Source: Tenodera sinensis (lineage: Eukaryota; Arthropoda; Insecta; Mantodea; Mantidae). From it: 64,000 nt of DNA. The stretch covers positions 62,309,273 through 62,373,272 of the forward strand of contig CM060972.1 of assembly GCA_030765045.1 (NCBI GenBank), in the 5' to 3' direction. A model generated the notes under the pieces. It had not been told where the DNA came from. It did no database searches and saw only the letters and a list, made by a program, of their open reading frames with translations. This document shows positions 38,001-44,360 of the stretch, in pieces (position 1 is the stretch's first letter; every line of letters starts with the position of its first letter). The position numbers and the translations under genes are program-made.

Positions 38001-38103
38001 TTTATTCCGCAACACCCAAGCATATGCTCGTCATATCATGATGCTGAGCATGGTCCCAGCACGAGAATTGTTCCCAGAGCCAGCAAAATGCAAGGCCAAG
38101 TAG
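16837..38103 (+). CDS. FAXDC2: Fatty acid hydroxylase domain-containing protein 2, six coding exons
   Basis: The spliced CDS is 16837-17003, 24097-24200, 29627-29772, 31578-31759, 36537-36809 and 37944-38103: 1,032 bases, 343 residues. All junctions have GT-AG ends and compatible phases. The protein is a predicted ER membrane di-iron oxygenase of the fatty acid hydroxylase/sterol desaturase family. Membrane segments lie near residues 28-50, 91-112, 140-163 and 180-198, and after residue 225. Histidine boxes are HRLLH (199-203), HKKHH (212-216) and HDFHH (285-289), with HPIEH and HSGYH (271-275) between boxes 2 and 3 and the family-typical LDRIHGTD near the C-terminus. C4-methylsterol oxidase has the same box layout and is the nearest well-known relative. 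Vertebrate FAXDC2 is of similar length. The substrate in insects, which do not make sterols de novo, is not settled. No frameshift or lost ligand residue was seen. An acceptor precedes the start codon, so a non-coding 5' exon must lie upstream. Confidence 0.93.
17710..17860 (+). repeat. SINE family D, diverged plus-strand copy
   Basis: GGTGCCTGCTATGCAAG, a decayed B box (GGGTTTGATTTC), GGATGGGAATTTTT, TCCTCCCA...GTCTGGAACTATG and GTGTGAAT follow the order of the minus-strand copy at 12800-12945. It lies in FAXDC2 intron 1. Confidence 0.6.
17977..18065 (+). repeat. Direct repeat, copy 1 (partner 19105-19190)
   Basis: About 75 bases (ATCACGACAAAGGAGAAACC onwards) recur about 1.13 kb downstream with a few substitutions. 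Translation gives DKGETKIKLNDMFIRGIVIHG, reminiscent of an RT fragment but too short to identify. Both copies lie in FAXDC2 intron 1. Confidence 0.7.
18460..18790 (+). repeat. SINE family B, plus strand
   Basis: A partly decayed head with B box GGATCGATTCC, then GGATTTTCTCC, CAATTGAGGAGCTGCTTGA, GAAGTAGTGGCCCCTGG, and the 3' GATGCCTG...GGTAGGCCTTGGC end. No clear target duplication was found. Confidence 0.8.
19105..19190 (+). repeat. Direct repeat, copy 2 (partner 17977-18065)
   Basis: It matches copy 1 from ATCATGACAAAGGAGAAACC to ATGGATCAAAA, with scattered substitutions. Confidence 0.7.
19345..19700 (+). repeat. Dispersed repeat R1, 5' half
   Basis: CCAAAATTTCAAGATTT, a TGTGTGTGCATG tract, GATTTTCAAAATTTTC, TTTTCTCAAAAAAG and TTTTCTGGGAATGG...TCATTTTG follow the R1 order seen at 9955-10400 and 2290-2520. 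It lies in FAXDC2 intron 1. Confidence 0.55.
19860..20880 (-). pseudogene. Decayed protein-coding relic, identity unknown
   Basis: On the minus strand a 94-codon frame (20332-20616) reads like real protein: CPGKRLLEENVIFTVPASLL, then DTELITLNIIRALQADGSQ. After one stop it continues in the same frame with an acidic SDDDDGEEKDDD stretch, and further protein-like pieces follow downstream (to about 19868) and upstream (20666-20872) after frameshifts. The whole stretch sits inside FAXDC2 intron 1 on the opposite strand. I do not recognise the family. It may be a retroposed pseudogene or part of an unidentified mobile element; spliced exons of a nested gene are less likely, because the frame breaks lack convincing splice sites. 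Confidence 0.4.
20881..22355. other. FAXDC2 intron 1, unassigned part
   Basis: AT-rich sequence without a supported feature. The part at 21640-22200 is less AT-rich but has no protein-like frame. Confidence 0.45.
22358..23161 (+). pseudogene. hAT-type transposase C-terminal remnant
   Basis: A 118-codon plus-strand frame at 22636-22992 encodes a hAT dimerisation region of the type found in GTF2IRD2/ZBED-like domesticated transposases: LELIEVQCDRRLQEKF, LIEFYRKLDNRHFPNY, YSSNYLGEQGFCIMKLLKTH, and SRLLDSNLASSLRI. A CAGTGGTGTCAATTTGG string at 22358 and a complementary CCAACCCCTG at 23152-23161 could be the two terminal inverted repeats. The N-terminal BED finger and catalytic core are missing. 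The flanking 8 bases are similar but not identical, so the ends are provisional. It lies in FAXDC2 intron 1. Confidence 0.7.
23162..24096. other. FAXDC2 intron 1, 3' part
   Basis: No repeat or gene recognised. The final bases TGTCCCTAG form the acceptor of exon 2. Confidence 0.5.
24097..24200 (+). CDS. FAXDC2: FAXDC2 coding exon 2 (short)
   Basis: Only 104 bases, between CCCTAG and GTAAGT. It takes phase 2 from exon 1 (TG plus G makes Trp56) and hands on phase 1 (G plus GG makes Gly91). It encodes HLQRFWGASGDFWQALWDKL and 14 further residues, a Trp-rich stretch between the first two membrane segments. Without it the flanking exons cannot be joined in frame. Confidence 0.9.
24606..24951 (+). 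repeat. SINE family B, complete copy with target duplication
   Basis: The head has an A-box-like CAGTTGGTAGTGCACTTGCC and B box GGGTTCGATCCCC. A body of about 270 bp follows, with GGACCAATTGAGGAGCT and GAAGTAGTGGCCCCTGG. It is flanked by an exact 13-bp direct repeat ATTAGAGAGCCTA at 24593-24605 and 24952-24964. It is the reference copy for the family (346 bp) and lies in FAXDC2 intron 2. Confidence 0.92.
25800..25895 (-). repeat. tRNA-like SINE head fragment, minus strand
   Basis: The minus strand reads GATGCTCTAGTTACATAGTG, then GTTAACATGTTAA, and a B-box-like GAAGTTCAAATCC at the end, the spacing of a tRNA-derived head. The body was not assigned to a family. Confidence 0.45.
26030..26060. 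repeat. GTGC/GT microsatellite
   Basis: GTGCGTGCGTGCGTGCGTGT followed by GTGTGTG. Confidence 0.85.
26070..26445 (-). pseudogene. mariner-like transposase C-terminal remnant, minus strand
   Basis: On the minus strand the sequence from about 26400 to 26100 closely matches the plus-strand copy at 62130-62440: a TCTATCTCTGGGG start, GTGTACAAGACAAACC, ACACACCCTGG, and CAGTTTCAGCATCTCCTTT near the transposase stop. The shared part encodes the KVYKTN...TLEEL region typical of insect mariner-like C-termini, with stop codons in place of conserved residues. It is in FAXDC2 intron 2. Confidence 0.7.
26600..26682. repeat. Tandem duplication, 42-bp unit
   Basis: CAGAGAAAA..CAAGTCAA.AGCATGACTTTGTACAGCAGCT occurs twice, starting at 26600 and 26642, with two mismatches. 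A recent local duplication. Confidence 0.85.
26787..26989 (+). repeat. SINE family B, 3'-truncated copy
   Basis: TGCCTCTGTAGCACAGTGG head, B box GGGTTCGATCCCTGG, and body up to CCGCATAACTGGCTC. The family continues for another 150 bp in the complete copy, but here the next base belongs to a transposase remnant. The 3' part was therefore lost by recombination or deletion at 26989. Confidence 0.8.
26990..27410 (+). pseudogene. mariner-like transposase C-terminus and terminal repeat (family M-DUF)
   Basis: The frame from 26990 encodes EFMNKIREVFEHRVISAG, then VWPSRSPDLTVCYF, the WPxRSPDLT motif of insect mariner-like transposases, and further downstream (with a frameshift) an EGGHFQHLL end. The 3' flank (27284-27400: AAGAGTGTTATACATG ... 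GGTTTTAAATGAAGAACCT) is shared with 44237-44360, where it is at the opposite end of the element. It is therefore a long terminal inverted repeat of over 100 bp. Confidence 0.75.
27535..27740 (+). repeat. Dispersed repeat R1, middle fragment
   Basis: CATGGAAAATTCTTAG, GCTCTAACAATTTAAATTAA, CATATATTTAAG, AAATGTATATCTTGAATTTT and ATAGCCTGTAAAC follow R1 order (compare 10235-10400 and 2400-2500). Confidence 0.6.
27901..27952. repeat. T-rich tract
   Basis: About 50 bases of T with scattered C. An open frame running through it is a composition artefact. Confidence 0.9.
28487..29323. mobile_element. Foldback (long inverted repeat) element interrupted by a SINE
   Basis: The left arm (28487-28770) is an imperfect inverted copy of the right arm (28790-29323) once the SINE at 28927-29227 is removed. 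Matching blocks, left versus right read in reverse: ATACTGCTTCAGCCATA / GTACTGCTTCGGTCATA, AAATATTTGGA, CATCTAGCTT.TTGAC, GGTTTATTATTTCA / GATTTATTATTTCA, CATTGTGTGA, and AATTTAGTCACAATT. The loop is about 25 bases. The left arm has an extra segment of roughly 75 bp near 28535-28605. There is no coding capacity, so this is a MITE-like or foldback element of unknown family in FAXDC2 intron 2. Confidence 0.8.
28927..29227 (+). repeat. SINE family A, complete copy with target duplication
   Basis: CGTGGCCGAGCGGTTAGTGC (A box) and GGGTTCGATCCC (B box), then GGGTTTTCTCCGGG, a CA-rich stretch and a GAAGAAGAAG-type tail. The exact 13-bp target duplication GGTCAAGAAGCTA flanks it at 28914-28926 and 29228-29240. 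The site lies in the right arm of the foldback element, which gives a relative age: foldback first, SINE second. Confidence 0.95.
29627..29772 (+). CDS. FAXDC2: FAXDC2 coding exon 3
   Basis: Acceptor TATTTTAG, donor GTTAGT. It encodes residues 91-139: a membrane segment (GTIILTTAVYWIFGGIYTIL), then a soluble loop KPAALRRYKIQPGTNEPVD that resembles the KYKIQP loop of sterol C4-oxidase relatives. It ends in phase 0. Confidence 0.92.
29773..31577. other. FAXDC2 intron 3
   Basis: 1.8 kb without a recognised element. Frames at 30836-31027 and 31247-31519 were examined and lack splice context or a family signature. Confidence 0.5.
31578..31759 (+). CDS. FAXDC2: FAXDC2 coding exon 4
   Basis: Acceptor ATGTTTCAG, donor GTACAA. 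It encodes residues 140-199 plus two bases of Arg200. It holds two membrane segments, the PTFHWVLAEM motif and the LLEEVGFYYSH stretch that leads into the first histidine box, which spans the exon 4/5 junction. Confidence 0.93.
32397..32650. repeat. Diverged tandem duplication, about 127-bp unit
   Basis: CTATGAAATCATAAG starts at 32397 and 32524; the two units share AGATAACC, AATATATTT and TATGTTTAT blocks. Located in FAXDC2 intron 4. Confidence 0.75.
32748..33000. repeat. Tandem duplication, 120-bp unit
   Basis: ATGAGAAAAAGGCAAATCTTC at 32748 recurs at 32868; both units contain TTTCTTGCTAATGTTATGCC and TTTCTCT.CCATTACTAAA. It is a separate duplication about 100 bp from the 127-bp one. Confidence 0.8.
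33001..34070 (-). other. FAXDC2 intron 4, possible transposon relic
   Basis: A minus-strand frame of about 100 codons (roughly 33250 to 32946) reads THHVWRENKIKPLESVNRQ, then MLPYTGLGMCNLAKPCQLD. It looks protein-like but matches no family I can name. No other feature was seen. Confidence 0.25.
34080..34720 (-). pseudogene. Non-LTR retrotransposon C-terminal remnant, minus strand
   Basis: Minus-strand translation from about 34650 gives LHYIPGHGPYNTYLKRIEK followed, after a frameshift, by a CGIC...EHVVFEC cysteine-histidine motif, the usual end of jockey/CR1-type polyproteins. Further downstream a basic and glutamate-rich region (EYVRGWKEHCKNI and onward) is broken by frameshifts. Located in FAXDC2 intron 4, antisense to the gene; the piece at 36020-36480 may belong to the same insertion. 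Confidence 0.6.
34748..34790. repeat. CAC-rich trinucleotide tract
   Basis: CACCACCACCACCACTGCCA and further CCAC units. Confidence 0.8.
35208..35420 (+). repeat. SINE family B, 3' fragment
   Basis: Starts at GAAAGGGACCAATTGAGGAG and runs to GGCTGTCACGCGGGGTTTAC, matching the 3' two thirds of the complete copy at 24606-24951. It is less decayed than the other copies (many CpG sites kept), suggesting a younger insertion. Located in FAXDC2 intron 4. Confidence 0.85.
35475..35596. repeat. Perfect 32-bp inverted repeat built from a SINE end (family F)
   Basis: Bases 35475-35506 are the exact reverse complement of 35565-35596, with a 58-bp spacer. The arm contains GAGGTAGAACTGGAACTTAA, the reverse of the family F tail seen at 43515-43545. 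The spacer holds an antisense family F head (GGGATTTGAACCAC), so the structure is an antisense SINE end plus an extra sense copy of its last 32 bases. Confidence 0.9.
36020..36480 (-). pseudogene. Possible LINE remnant, minus strand
   Basis: A minus-strand frame (36084-36278) carries TAWTRKVVIELRGLRGGRD and a basic C-rich stretch; frames before it are broken by stops. Basic/Trp composition and position next to the remnant at 34080-34720 suggest it is part of the same retrotransposon, but no diagnostic motif is present. Confidence 0.35.
36537..36809 (+). CDS. FAXDC2: FAXDC2 coding exon 5 (catalytic core)
   Basis: Acceptor TGTTTTACAG, donor GTAAGT. It encodes residues 201-290: the end of box 1, box 2 (HKKHHEW), the intervening membrane segment(s), HSGYH and box 3 (HDFHH). 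All the expected di-iron ligand histidines are present. Confidence 0.95.
37050..37860 (+). pseudogene. Penelope-like element remnant (RT and start of GIY-YIG)
   Basis: Plus-strand pieces match the Penelope-like reverse transcriptase: GSAMGSPLPLILADFIYEQF (37098 on), then KIWLRYVDNIFAIV (37195 on), then KFTIEIEQDEWLPFLDLK, then FGIYRKQTHVDN. After stops and frameshifts, ISGIYHVNCEDCHKVYI at about 37780 looks like the opening of the linked GIY-YIG endonuclease. The catalytic YVDD box reads YVDN here, so the copy is dead. It fills most of FAXDC2 intron 5, in the same orientation as the gene. Confidence 0.85.
37676..37761. repeat. Perfect 43-bp tandem duplication inside the Penelope relic
   Basis: CAACAAATTCAACAACATTT and the following 23 bases occur at 37676-37718 and again, unchanged, at 37719-37761. 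A perfect copy inside a heavily mutated element implies the duplication is recent. Confidence 0.95.
37944..38103 (+). CDS. FAXDC2: FAXDC2 coding exon 6 and stop
   Basis: Acceptor GTGCTTCAG. It completes Lys291 and encodes FNQCFGVLGVLDRIHGTD and 35 more residues, ending ...KCKAK and TAG at 38101. The basic C-terminal end could serve ER retention, but this is not tested. The intron before it carries a Penelope-like remnant. Confidence 0.93.
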
Positions 38104-38222
38104 TTAAGGTGTGTGGCTAATTTATCTCTTTAATTACTTTTCTTTATAGATTAAAAATTCTAATATTAAGCCTCTAGATATGCATGCATTATGTTACATA
38201 GTGATAGTGTACAGTTTGAAAG

Positions 38223-38640
38223 TTATTGTTGTTAGCTAATGCTGGATTCCTGACAATGAGTCATTAATCCTCTTACTCTCCAATATTTTTCACTGATGGA
38301 TGGGACTAGAAGTGGCCGGGCACATTTCCGCTTGCAGATCACATAGAGGACAGAGTGATGAAGAATATATCCCAATGTTTAAATGTTTTGCCAGACAAAC
38401 ATGTCCTGTAATCAAATTCAAGGTTGCAACTGCTGTTTTTTGAGGATACTCAGGAATTACTTTGAATGTTTGGTAGTTTCCATTTTTTATTTTTTTATTT
38501 TTCATAGTAATATTTTGCAATAAGTTTTTTGAATTCAGAGTTGACTGATCTTTTAGCTGCATAAAATGGTAGATTAAATATAGATTTCTGTGCACTGCTG
38601 GTACCCTTTTTTGCAAGAAAATCAGCTTTGTCATTACCAC
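38223..38640 (-). mobile_element. Non-LTR retrotransposon 3' fragment (family L-AAC)
   Basis: Same 3' terminus and coding region as 14712-15100. The minus-strand frame reads YPQKTAVATLNLITGHVCLA and LCPLCDLQ, with a short internal deletion removing the DRDH part. The insertion is about 120 bp after the FAXDC2 stop codon, so it may lie in the 3' UTR. Confidence 0.85.
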
Positions 38641-38754
38641 ATTGTTGTTCTCTTCAGTATTACAGTTTGAAAGTGAAGAATTCCATTATTCATTCATAAT
38701 TTAATGTTCCATTATTCATTTTTACTTTGTCTACTATGTTTAGTAGTTTCAAAG

Positions 38755-38960
38755 TTTAAAAAAATTTGACTATCGCTCAAAGCCTACTGTATTCTCATAT
38801 TCCCCTTGTACCTCAAGAAAATCAGCAATAAGGTAATTTCTGCAAATGTTTATCTTGACTGACTAACATGAAGAAGATAGAGGAATAGGAGTTTATAACA
38901 ATAGTTAGTACAAGATAAGAGAAAGTCATGTGAGTGCAACACATCAGAGTTTTTTGAAGT
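38755..38960 (+). repeat. Dispersed repeat R1, 3' half
   Basis: TTTGACTATCGCTCAAAGCC, TATTCTCATATTCCCC, GCAAATGTTTATCT, GAAGATAGAGGAATAGGAG and AGAGAAAGTCATGTGAGTGC match 10565-10715 closely. Confidence 0.7.
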
Positions 38961-40470
38961 ATTTTAATATGTATTACCAAGCTTTCAGGTAATCATTTTT
39001 GTATTCTATATTTGGTAACTGCAAAGACAGCTTGTTATATTATTTTTAAAAAAATGAACAAAAATTTTGAAATATTTTGTATGTGAACCTGAAGTTAATA
39101 TGACTCAGCTCTGATGAGATCTTTTCTGTGTGTTTTGTATTCTGCATTAGGTAACTTACACTTGTTTGTTACATTTCTGTTTAACAATTGAAACCTCGCC
39201 CATCCCTTCTGTGTAATTTGTGTCATATCATTTATCCACGTTTGTTAACCATATATGGGACAACACTAATGAGGTAAAACTTTTTGCAGATAAAGTTAGC
39301 TGGCACTGCATCTCAGAAGTGGACACCAGCTTTGGGAAACAGTGAGCCTGGTTTTGTACTTGTGCACATCATGAGCAAGATCACAGGCCTTGGGACGGGA
39401 AATATAAACTTTTCTTATTACATGTTTCCATTATCATTAATATTTACCTTAAAACTGTACAGTAGATTTTGCTGGACTAATTGCACATAGCAGTGATATA
39501 ACATTTTGAGAAATGTTTTGGGAGATCATTTATTTTGTATATGTTTAGAAATCTATCATACTCATGTTTGTATTTTTCTGTTATGTCTTTATTTTATTTG
39601 GAGGTGTGAGTGAGTATATGTATGTGAGTGTATTAGTGAGAAAGCTTGCGCGTGCATGTGTGTGAAGTTATGTAACAAGTTATGTTTGCCAAGAAAAGTC
39701 CTTTGGGTCCACTTGAAAATATCACGTTTTCTTGACTGTATAAAATAAATTGATGAAATCAAATAGCAATATTGATGTTCATAAAAAAACTCATTAACAT
39801 AAAGACTGTTTTCAGAATATTTTGATTAAGATGCATGGACATGTTGCATTATATGCTTTCTATATTTAAACTATTCATAGTAACAGAGAACTTAGCTACA
39901 GAAAACTGTGTATGTGATTGATTAAAATTGCAAACAGCATTGTTTGTTTACAAATATCCTTGTATTTTATCATAGTAGAAGTTTAATTCTTAGAACTGTA
40001 AAAATGGCAATAAATGTATGTTTAAGTGAAACATTATTTAAAAAGTATACAGAATTAAGGAAAGCTGAACTGTATCTATATTATTAAGCTTATGTGTTGT
40101 ACCAATCTGTATGGAATACACAGTAATTTTGAAATCACACATAGCGATACATTATATGCCTAAGAATCCCTTATTTTCTTTAGCATTTCACCTTTAAATT
40201 TGTAACCCATAAAGTTTTTTGCACTTAACATTCACAAGATGATGTTATCGTTGAACGTTTTACTTTCAAGTTCATTTAATTTTTGGACAAAACATTTTGG
40301 GCCACTTACAAAATCAATGTTTAGATAACATTTAGTGCTAGATGTTGTTTCAATTCATGTGGAAATGATACTGAGTGTTGAACAATATGTAAATTGCTGG
40401 CATTTTAGACACTTCATAATAGGTGGTTTAAACTCTGCTTAAGCTTAAATATCACCATTATCTTATAGGC
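38961..40470. other. AT-rich stretch downstream of FAXDC2
   Basis: No coding region is supported. AATAAA signals occur at 39744 and 40009 and could end a long FAXDC2 3' UTR, but none can be chosen from sequence alone. The frame at 39284-39490 has no family resemblance. Confidence 0.4.
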
Positions 40471-40479
40471 TATAGGGTA

Positions 40480-40690
40480 AACACGTAGGTGTACACCTCG
40501 CATACTGCAACCAACTCAGATCTGTTGTGGCTAGTAGCCCCTGGGAGGCAGGAATGAAATGAGGGAACCAGAGGATGCCACAGGGTTGCAGCTAGACAGG
40601 CCACAGACACATAATTGTTGGCCCCACCAGGCAGCCATTACATCACAGGTCCAACGTAATGCAGGCATCCCCCTTCCCCCACCAAAGCTA
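40480..40690 (-). repeat. SINE family E, tail fragment, minus strand
   Basis: On the minus strand GTGGCCTGTCTAGCTGCAA, CTTTGGTTCCCTCATTTCAT-like and TGCCTCCCAGGGG match the tail at 6070-6160; the GCGAGGTGT block also matches 6183-6191. Confidence 0.65.
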
Positions 40691-42095
40691 ATGCTCTATG
40701 GGTTCATTTTTTGATACCATTGAATTTTATGAAAGCTTATTGCACCCAAAAAGGAGACAGAGTGTTACAAACTGGTAGATCCCTTAGAGCCCTATACCGA
40801 TAGATCAAAACAAGATTTAGGCAATAAATTCAGATACATATTTCATTAGAGAAGTTAAGTCTTATTGGTGGACCTCTGTACCATAAACACAACACCAATT
40901 GAATATAGTACATATGCCTCTCATATGCTTTCATTTGTTGTTAATTCACCGTTAGCAGTATTTAACCTTCTCTTCTAATTGTAGCACTATTCAGTACTTA
41001 TGGCATATACAGCTAGCTTTCTATATAACTTGTATGTATTTATCTACCAGGTTAATGCATAAGAGTTTGTTTCTTATAGGTACAGTGCAGAAATTGATTC
41101 CTGCACATAAATCTGAATGCTTGTTTCCCAGAATGGCCATAACCCAGAATACTATTTTTTTATTTCTGAAAATCCCAAATACGGAATGATTATAAGTGAA
41201 AATACTCTAGGTATACCTCTAAAAGATTTTATGCACTTTTCAGTTACATTCATGAGTAGAAAAAAATGTGTTCAAAAGAACAATGCCTCATAGTGAGAAA
41301 TTGTAAAATCTTTTTCTCAAGTAGATTTGTATGTAATTTATATCCTTTTACTCTTGATATTGCATAGCAAGACTTCTGATCCTTGTATGTGTACTAACCC
41401 ATCTCTTTTTAGGTTGGTTCATGCTGATGTTTCCATTCAAAATTGTTCTACTACATTTTCAGTATCTGTTTGTTCTTGCTGTAGTTTTACTAGTGCCTTG
41501 TAAAACTTGTGGTAGCATTTCCTGACATTAGTAGAAAGTGAGTGAATGTCAGCCTTTGCTTAGATTATTGGTACTGTGACATTGGCACGGAACACTAAAT
41601 GCCGAGCTTCCATGTGGGAAGCATTCCTGAATTTTGTGTTCCATGACCTGATCCCATGTTGCTAGGAGGCAGTATGTTCTAGCCAGTTTTGAATTCTGGT
41701 TGAGAATTTTATGTAGAAAAAAAGAGTTTTTCAGTGTGTTTGTGATAATTTGTGTATGAAAACATCATAGATGTAAAGTGGAGAAAATAAATAATAATTG
41801 AAAGATAGCCAAACAAGTATACTTGTCACAAGTAGTGTCAGAAGTGCGACAAAACCTGCGATGGAGATGATTTAACAGCTGTTAGCCAAGATGGACATGT
41901 TGGGAAATGAAATGAAACCAGAAATGAAGACAGCGAATTCAAATCTAACATCTAACATCTAATGTAACCATTAGATCATTTTATGTTTATAATATTAATC
42001 CTGTCTATTGTAAATATTGTATAACATATTGACATGTTCCACATCCTGTTGCCAAGGCAAATTGTAGGATCTATGGAATGCAAATAAATGTATGT
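40691..42095. other. Unassigned intergenic stretch
   Basis: No gene or repeat recognised; a short TCTAACATC duplication lies at 41943-41960. Confidence 0.45.
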
Positions 42096-42442
42096 AAATG
42101 GAAACAAAAATATAAGCTGAATTGAAAAACATAAACTCCAGAATGGAAAAGATGAAAAACGAGATGACCAACATGAAACTAGAGCTATCGCCGAAGATTA
42201 AAAGACAACTGGTCGTTGTGAAGGAAGCCATGACAGATTTCGGCCAACACATTAATGCCCTGGAGGACATCGGGGAATGCCTTGACACTCTGGAAGACAG
42301 AGTGGATGGCAGCTTCACACAAGTGAGTGCCAGGGTGGAACAAATTCTCAGCGAAAATCCTAAGAACTTAAAGATGTGCCAGGGCGTGATACAACATCTG
42401 TACATGTCAAGCCACCCAAGTACAATGGCATGTCGATGCTTG

Positions 42443-42605
42443 AAGTCTTGTTGTTGTTAGCTAATGCTGGATTTCTGACAATGAAGTCATTAATCCTCTT
42501 GCTCTCCAATATTTTTCACTGATGGATGGGGCACTAGAAGTGGCCGGGCATATTTGAAGGTGGTCTCGATCCATTTCCTCTTGCAGATCACATAGAGGAC
42601 AGAAT
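42443..42605 (-). mobile_element. Non-LTR retrotransposon 3' fragment (family L-AAC)
   Basis: Same terminus as the copies at 14712 and 38223, with the (AAC)n tail at 42443. The minus-strand frame covers FCPLCDLQEEMDRDHLQICP and the last 30 residues. It is inserted in the gag remnant. Confidence 0.85.
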
Positions 42606-42629
42606 GGATGTGAGACCACCCGCATTCCA

Positions 42630-42790
42630 TTGTTGTTGTTGTTGTTTTCTAGTGCCTTGCATCTGGCAATGAAGCCATTAGCATTCGTGCTTTCCAATAC
42701 TTTTGAACTGTAGTTTCTTCTGATCTTAATGCTTCACAGGTCTTCATTCCATTGTAGAAGTCTGATGTTAGACCTTCTATTAATATAATG
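42630..42790 (-). mobile_element. Second, different element with an (AAC)n tail
   Basis: On the minus strand TGCAAGGCACTAGAAAACAA leads into (AAC)n at about 42632. The unique part resembles the L-AAC end only in layout (GGCAATGAAGCCATTA versus GACAATGAAGTCATTA), so it is a diverged relative whose insertion lies next to the first. Confidence 0.55.
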
Positions 42791-43427
42791 TTTTGGTTCT
42801 CGAGAAATAGTCCCTGCCCGGAGATCCGAATGGGGGACTATTTTAACTCCGGAACATTTTACCCCTCGAGTCATATTTCATAATTTGATATTGAAGAGAG
42901 CAATATCAGTAATAGTAACCGTTTTTTAGAGATCACCATATTTTTATGTTTTGGCGGTTACACCGCTCTCTCACAACCCCCAGAATGTCTGGAGGACCAC
43001 ACTTGTCGTTGGTTTACGGGTCTCACCGACCTGACCGGGAGATAATTCATTGCCATCGCCACCCACAATGGGTGGTCCACAGAAGAGGAAGCTGCACAGT
43101 TGATAGCTAGCCTGCAGGGATGGGCGGTATAAGTACTGAATGCAATTCTGATGTCAGTGGCATCCCAAAACATCTGGGAGGCTCTTAAAAACCAGTTCAG
43201 AAACCACCGTCTGGTTGCAGCCCATCACAGCCAGCTCAAGTCAAGGCTGCAACAGCCAAGGGAGATGTTGCAGTAGTTTGCCCTGGATAATGAAGAATCG
43301 GTGAATAAGGCTCTGGTGAGGTCAGATACATGTACAATAGGCATGCTTGCACTCCACGGAAGCAGGTAGGGTTGCAAGTTAAGAAGTGGCATTTCTACAT
43401 CCTTAGTACAGGATTCCTCATTTAAAA

Positions 43428-43548
43428 CTTAACGGGTGCATGGCATTTCGCCTGTCGTTAGAGCAGCCGCCTGGTAAGTGGAAGGTCTGTGGTTCAAATC
43501 CCAGTAGTGGCATTGAATTTTTAAGTTCCAGTTCTACCTCCCATCCAT
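43428..43548 (+). repeat. tRNA-derived SINE, family F
   Basis: CGCCTGTCGTTAGAGCAGCC (A-box region), GTGGTTCAAATCCC (B box), GTAGTGGCATTGAATTTTT and AAGTTCCAGTTCTACCTCC. Relatives are at 35475-35596 (antisense) and 50335-50400 (tail only). Confidence 0.75.
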
Positions 43549-43589
43549 ACAATTTCTTTTCTTTTGTCAGTTCATGATAAAATGGGGTC

Positions 43590-44360
43590 AAAAGTAATTT
43601 CGGTACCTCTCTGTATTTACAGTTGGCTCGTATAATATTGGACAGATTATTCGTCTAGCGCTAACAGCACACCAAACTCCAACTCTCCAATCATAATGAA
43701 GGATTTCTTGAATGCAATGTGGATTTTCAGAGGCTCAGTACCGACTGTTATGAGTGTTGACACAACCATTTAGGTGGAACCACACCTCATCAGAAAAGAA
43801 CAGAAGTTGTGGATCAATTAAACCATTATTCACTGACGAAAGAAACCATTCACACAATAATGCATTCATGATACTGGGTCACCTTGTTTTAAAGCAAGGA
43901 CACTTGTGCACTTATATGGTTTTAGTTTTAAGAGTTTAGTTGCTCTAAAGAGAAGAAGACTGAAATTCCCACCTGTTATGCTAATTTTGGGATGGATTTA
44001 GTTGGTGAACGTTCAAAGCATGCGCCTATTTCGTCTAACTTTTCCTCTGTTAAAACTGTATGTTAACGCTTTTGTTTTTTGTATGCCACAGAACCAGTGG
44101 TTTCGAATTTATTCACAATAACGTGAATTTTAAATCTAGAAGGTGGCACATCATCCGGGAATGTTTAAACATACGCTGTGCGAACACGGCTTGGTGATTC
44201 CCGTTTATAATAACTTTTACACATGGAAGATATAAGGTAAGAGTGTTATACAGGCTTTATGCGAAGTTTATATAGGAGCAAAGCCGGCTGTGACACACCC
44301 AATTGCACACAGGTGAAATGCTGTGTGCTCATTAGGTTTTAAATGAAGAACCTGTATAAA
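43590..44360 (-). pseudogene. mariner-like transposase remnant, minus strand (family M-DUF)
   Basis: On the minus strand, from about 44200, the sequence encodes a DUF4817-type helix-turn-helix N-terminus (HQAVFAQRMFKH, FKIHVIVNKFETTGS, then LTEEKLDEIGACFERSPTKS in other frames), and near 43780-43650 a catalytic-domain piece FFSDEVWFHLNGCVNTHNSR. The 44237-44360 flank is the terminal inverted repeat shared with 27284-27400. Stops and frameshifts inactivate it. Confidence 0.75.

Larger units (their letters stand above)
42100..43390 (+). pseudogene. LTR-retrotransposon gag remnant, interrupted
   Basis: The 5' part (42122-42445) encodes a coiled-coil-like stretch (MEKMKNEMTNMKLELSPK onward) followed, in another frame, by a KPPKYNG motif. 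After an insertion at about 42443-42780 the gag-like region resumes near 43050 with GWSTEEEAAQLIASLQG, an NIWEALKNQF stretch and AAHHSQLKSRLQQPREML. This layout is that of the Ty3/gypsy-type gag found in many arthropods. Frameshifts and stops show it is dead, and no pol or LTR was found beside it. Confidence 0.7.

Noticed and set aside
39284..39490. Extra FAXDC2-like exon after an apparent acceptor
   Set aside because: The protein already ends at 38103 with the family-typical C-terminus, and the 68-codon frame has no resemblance to it.
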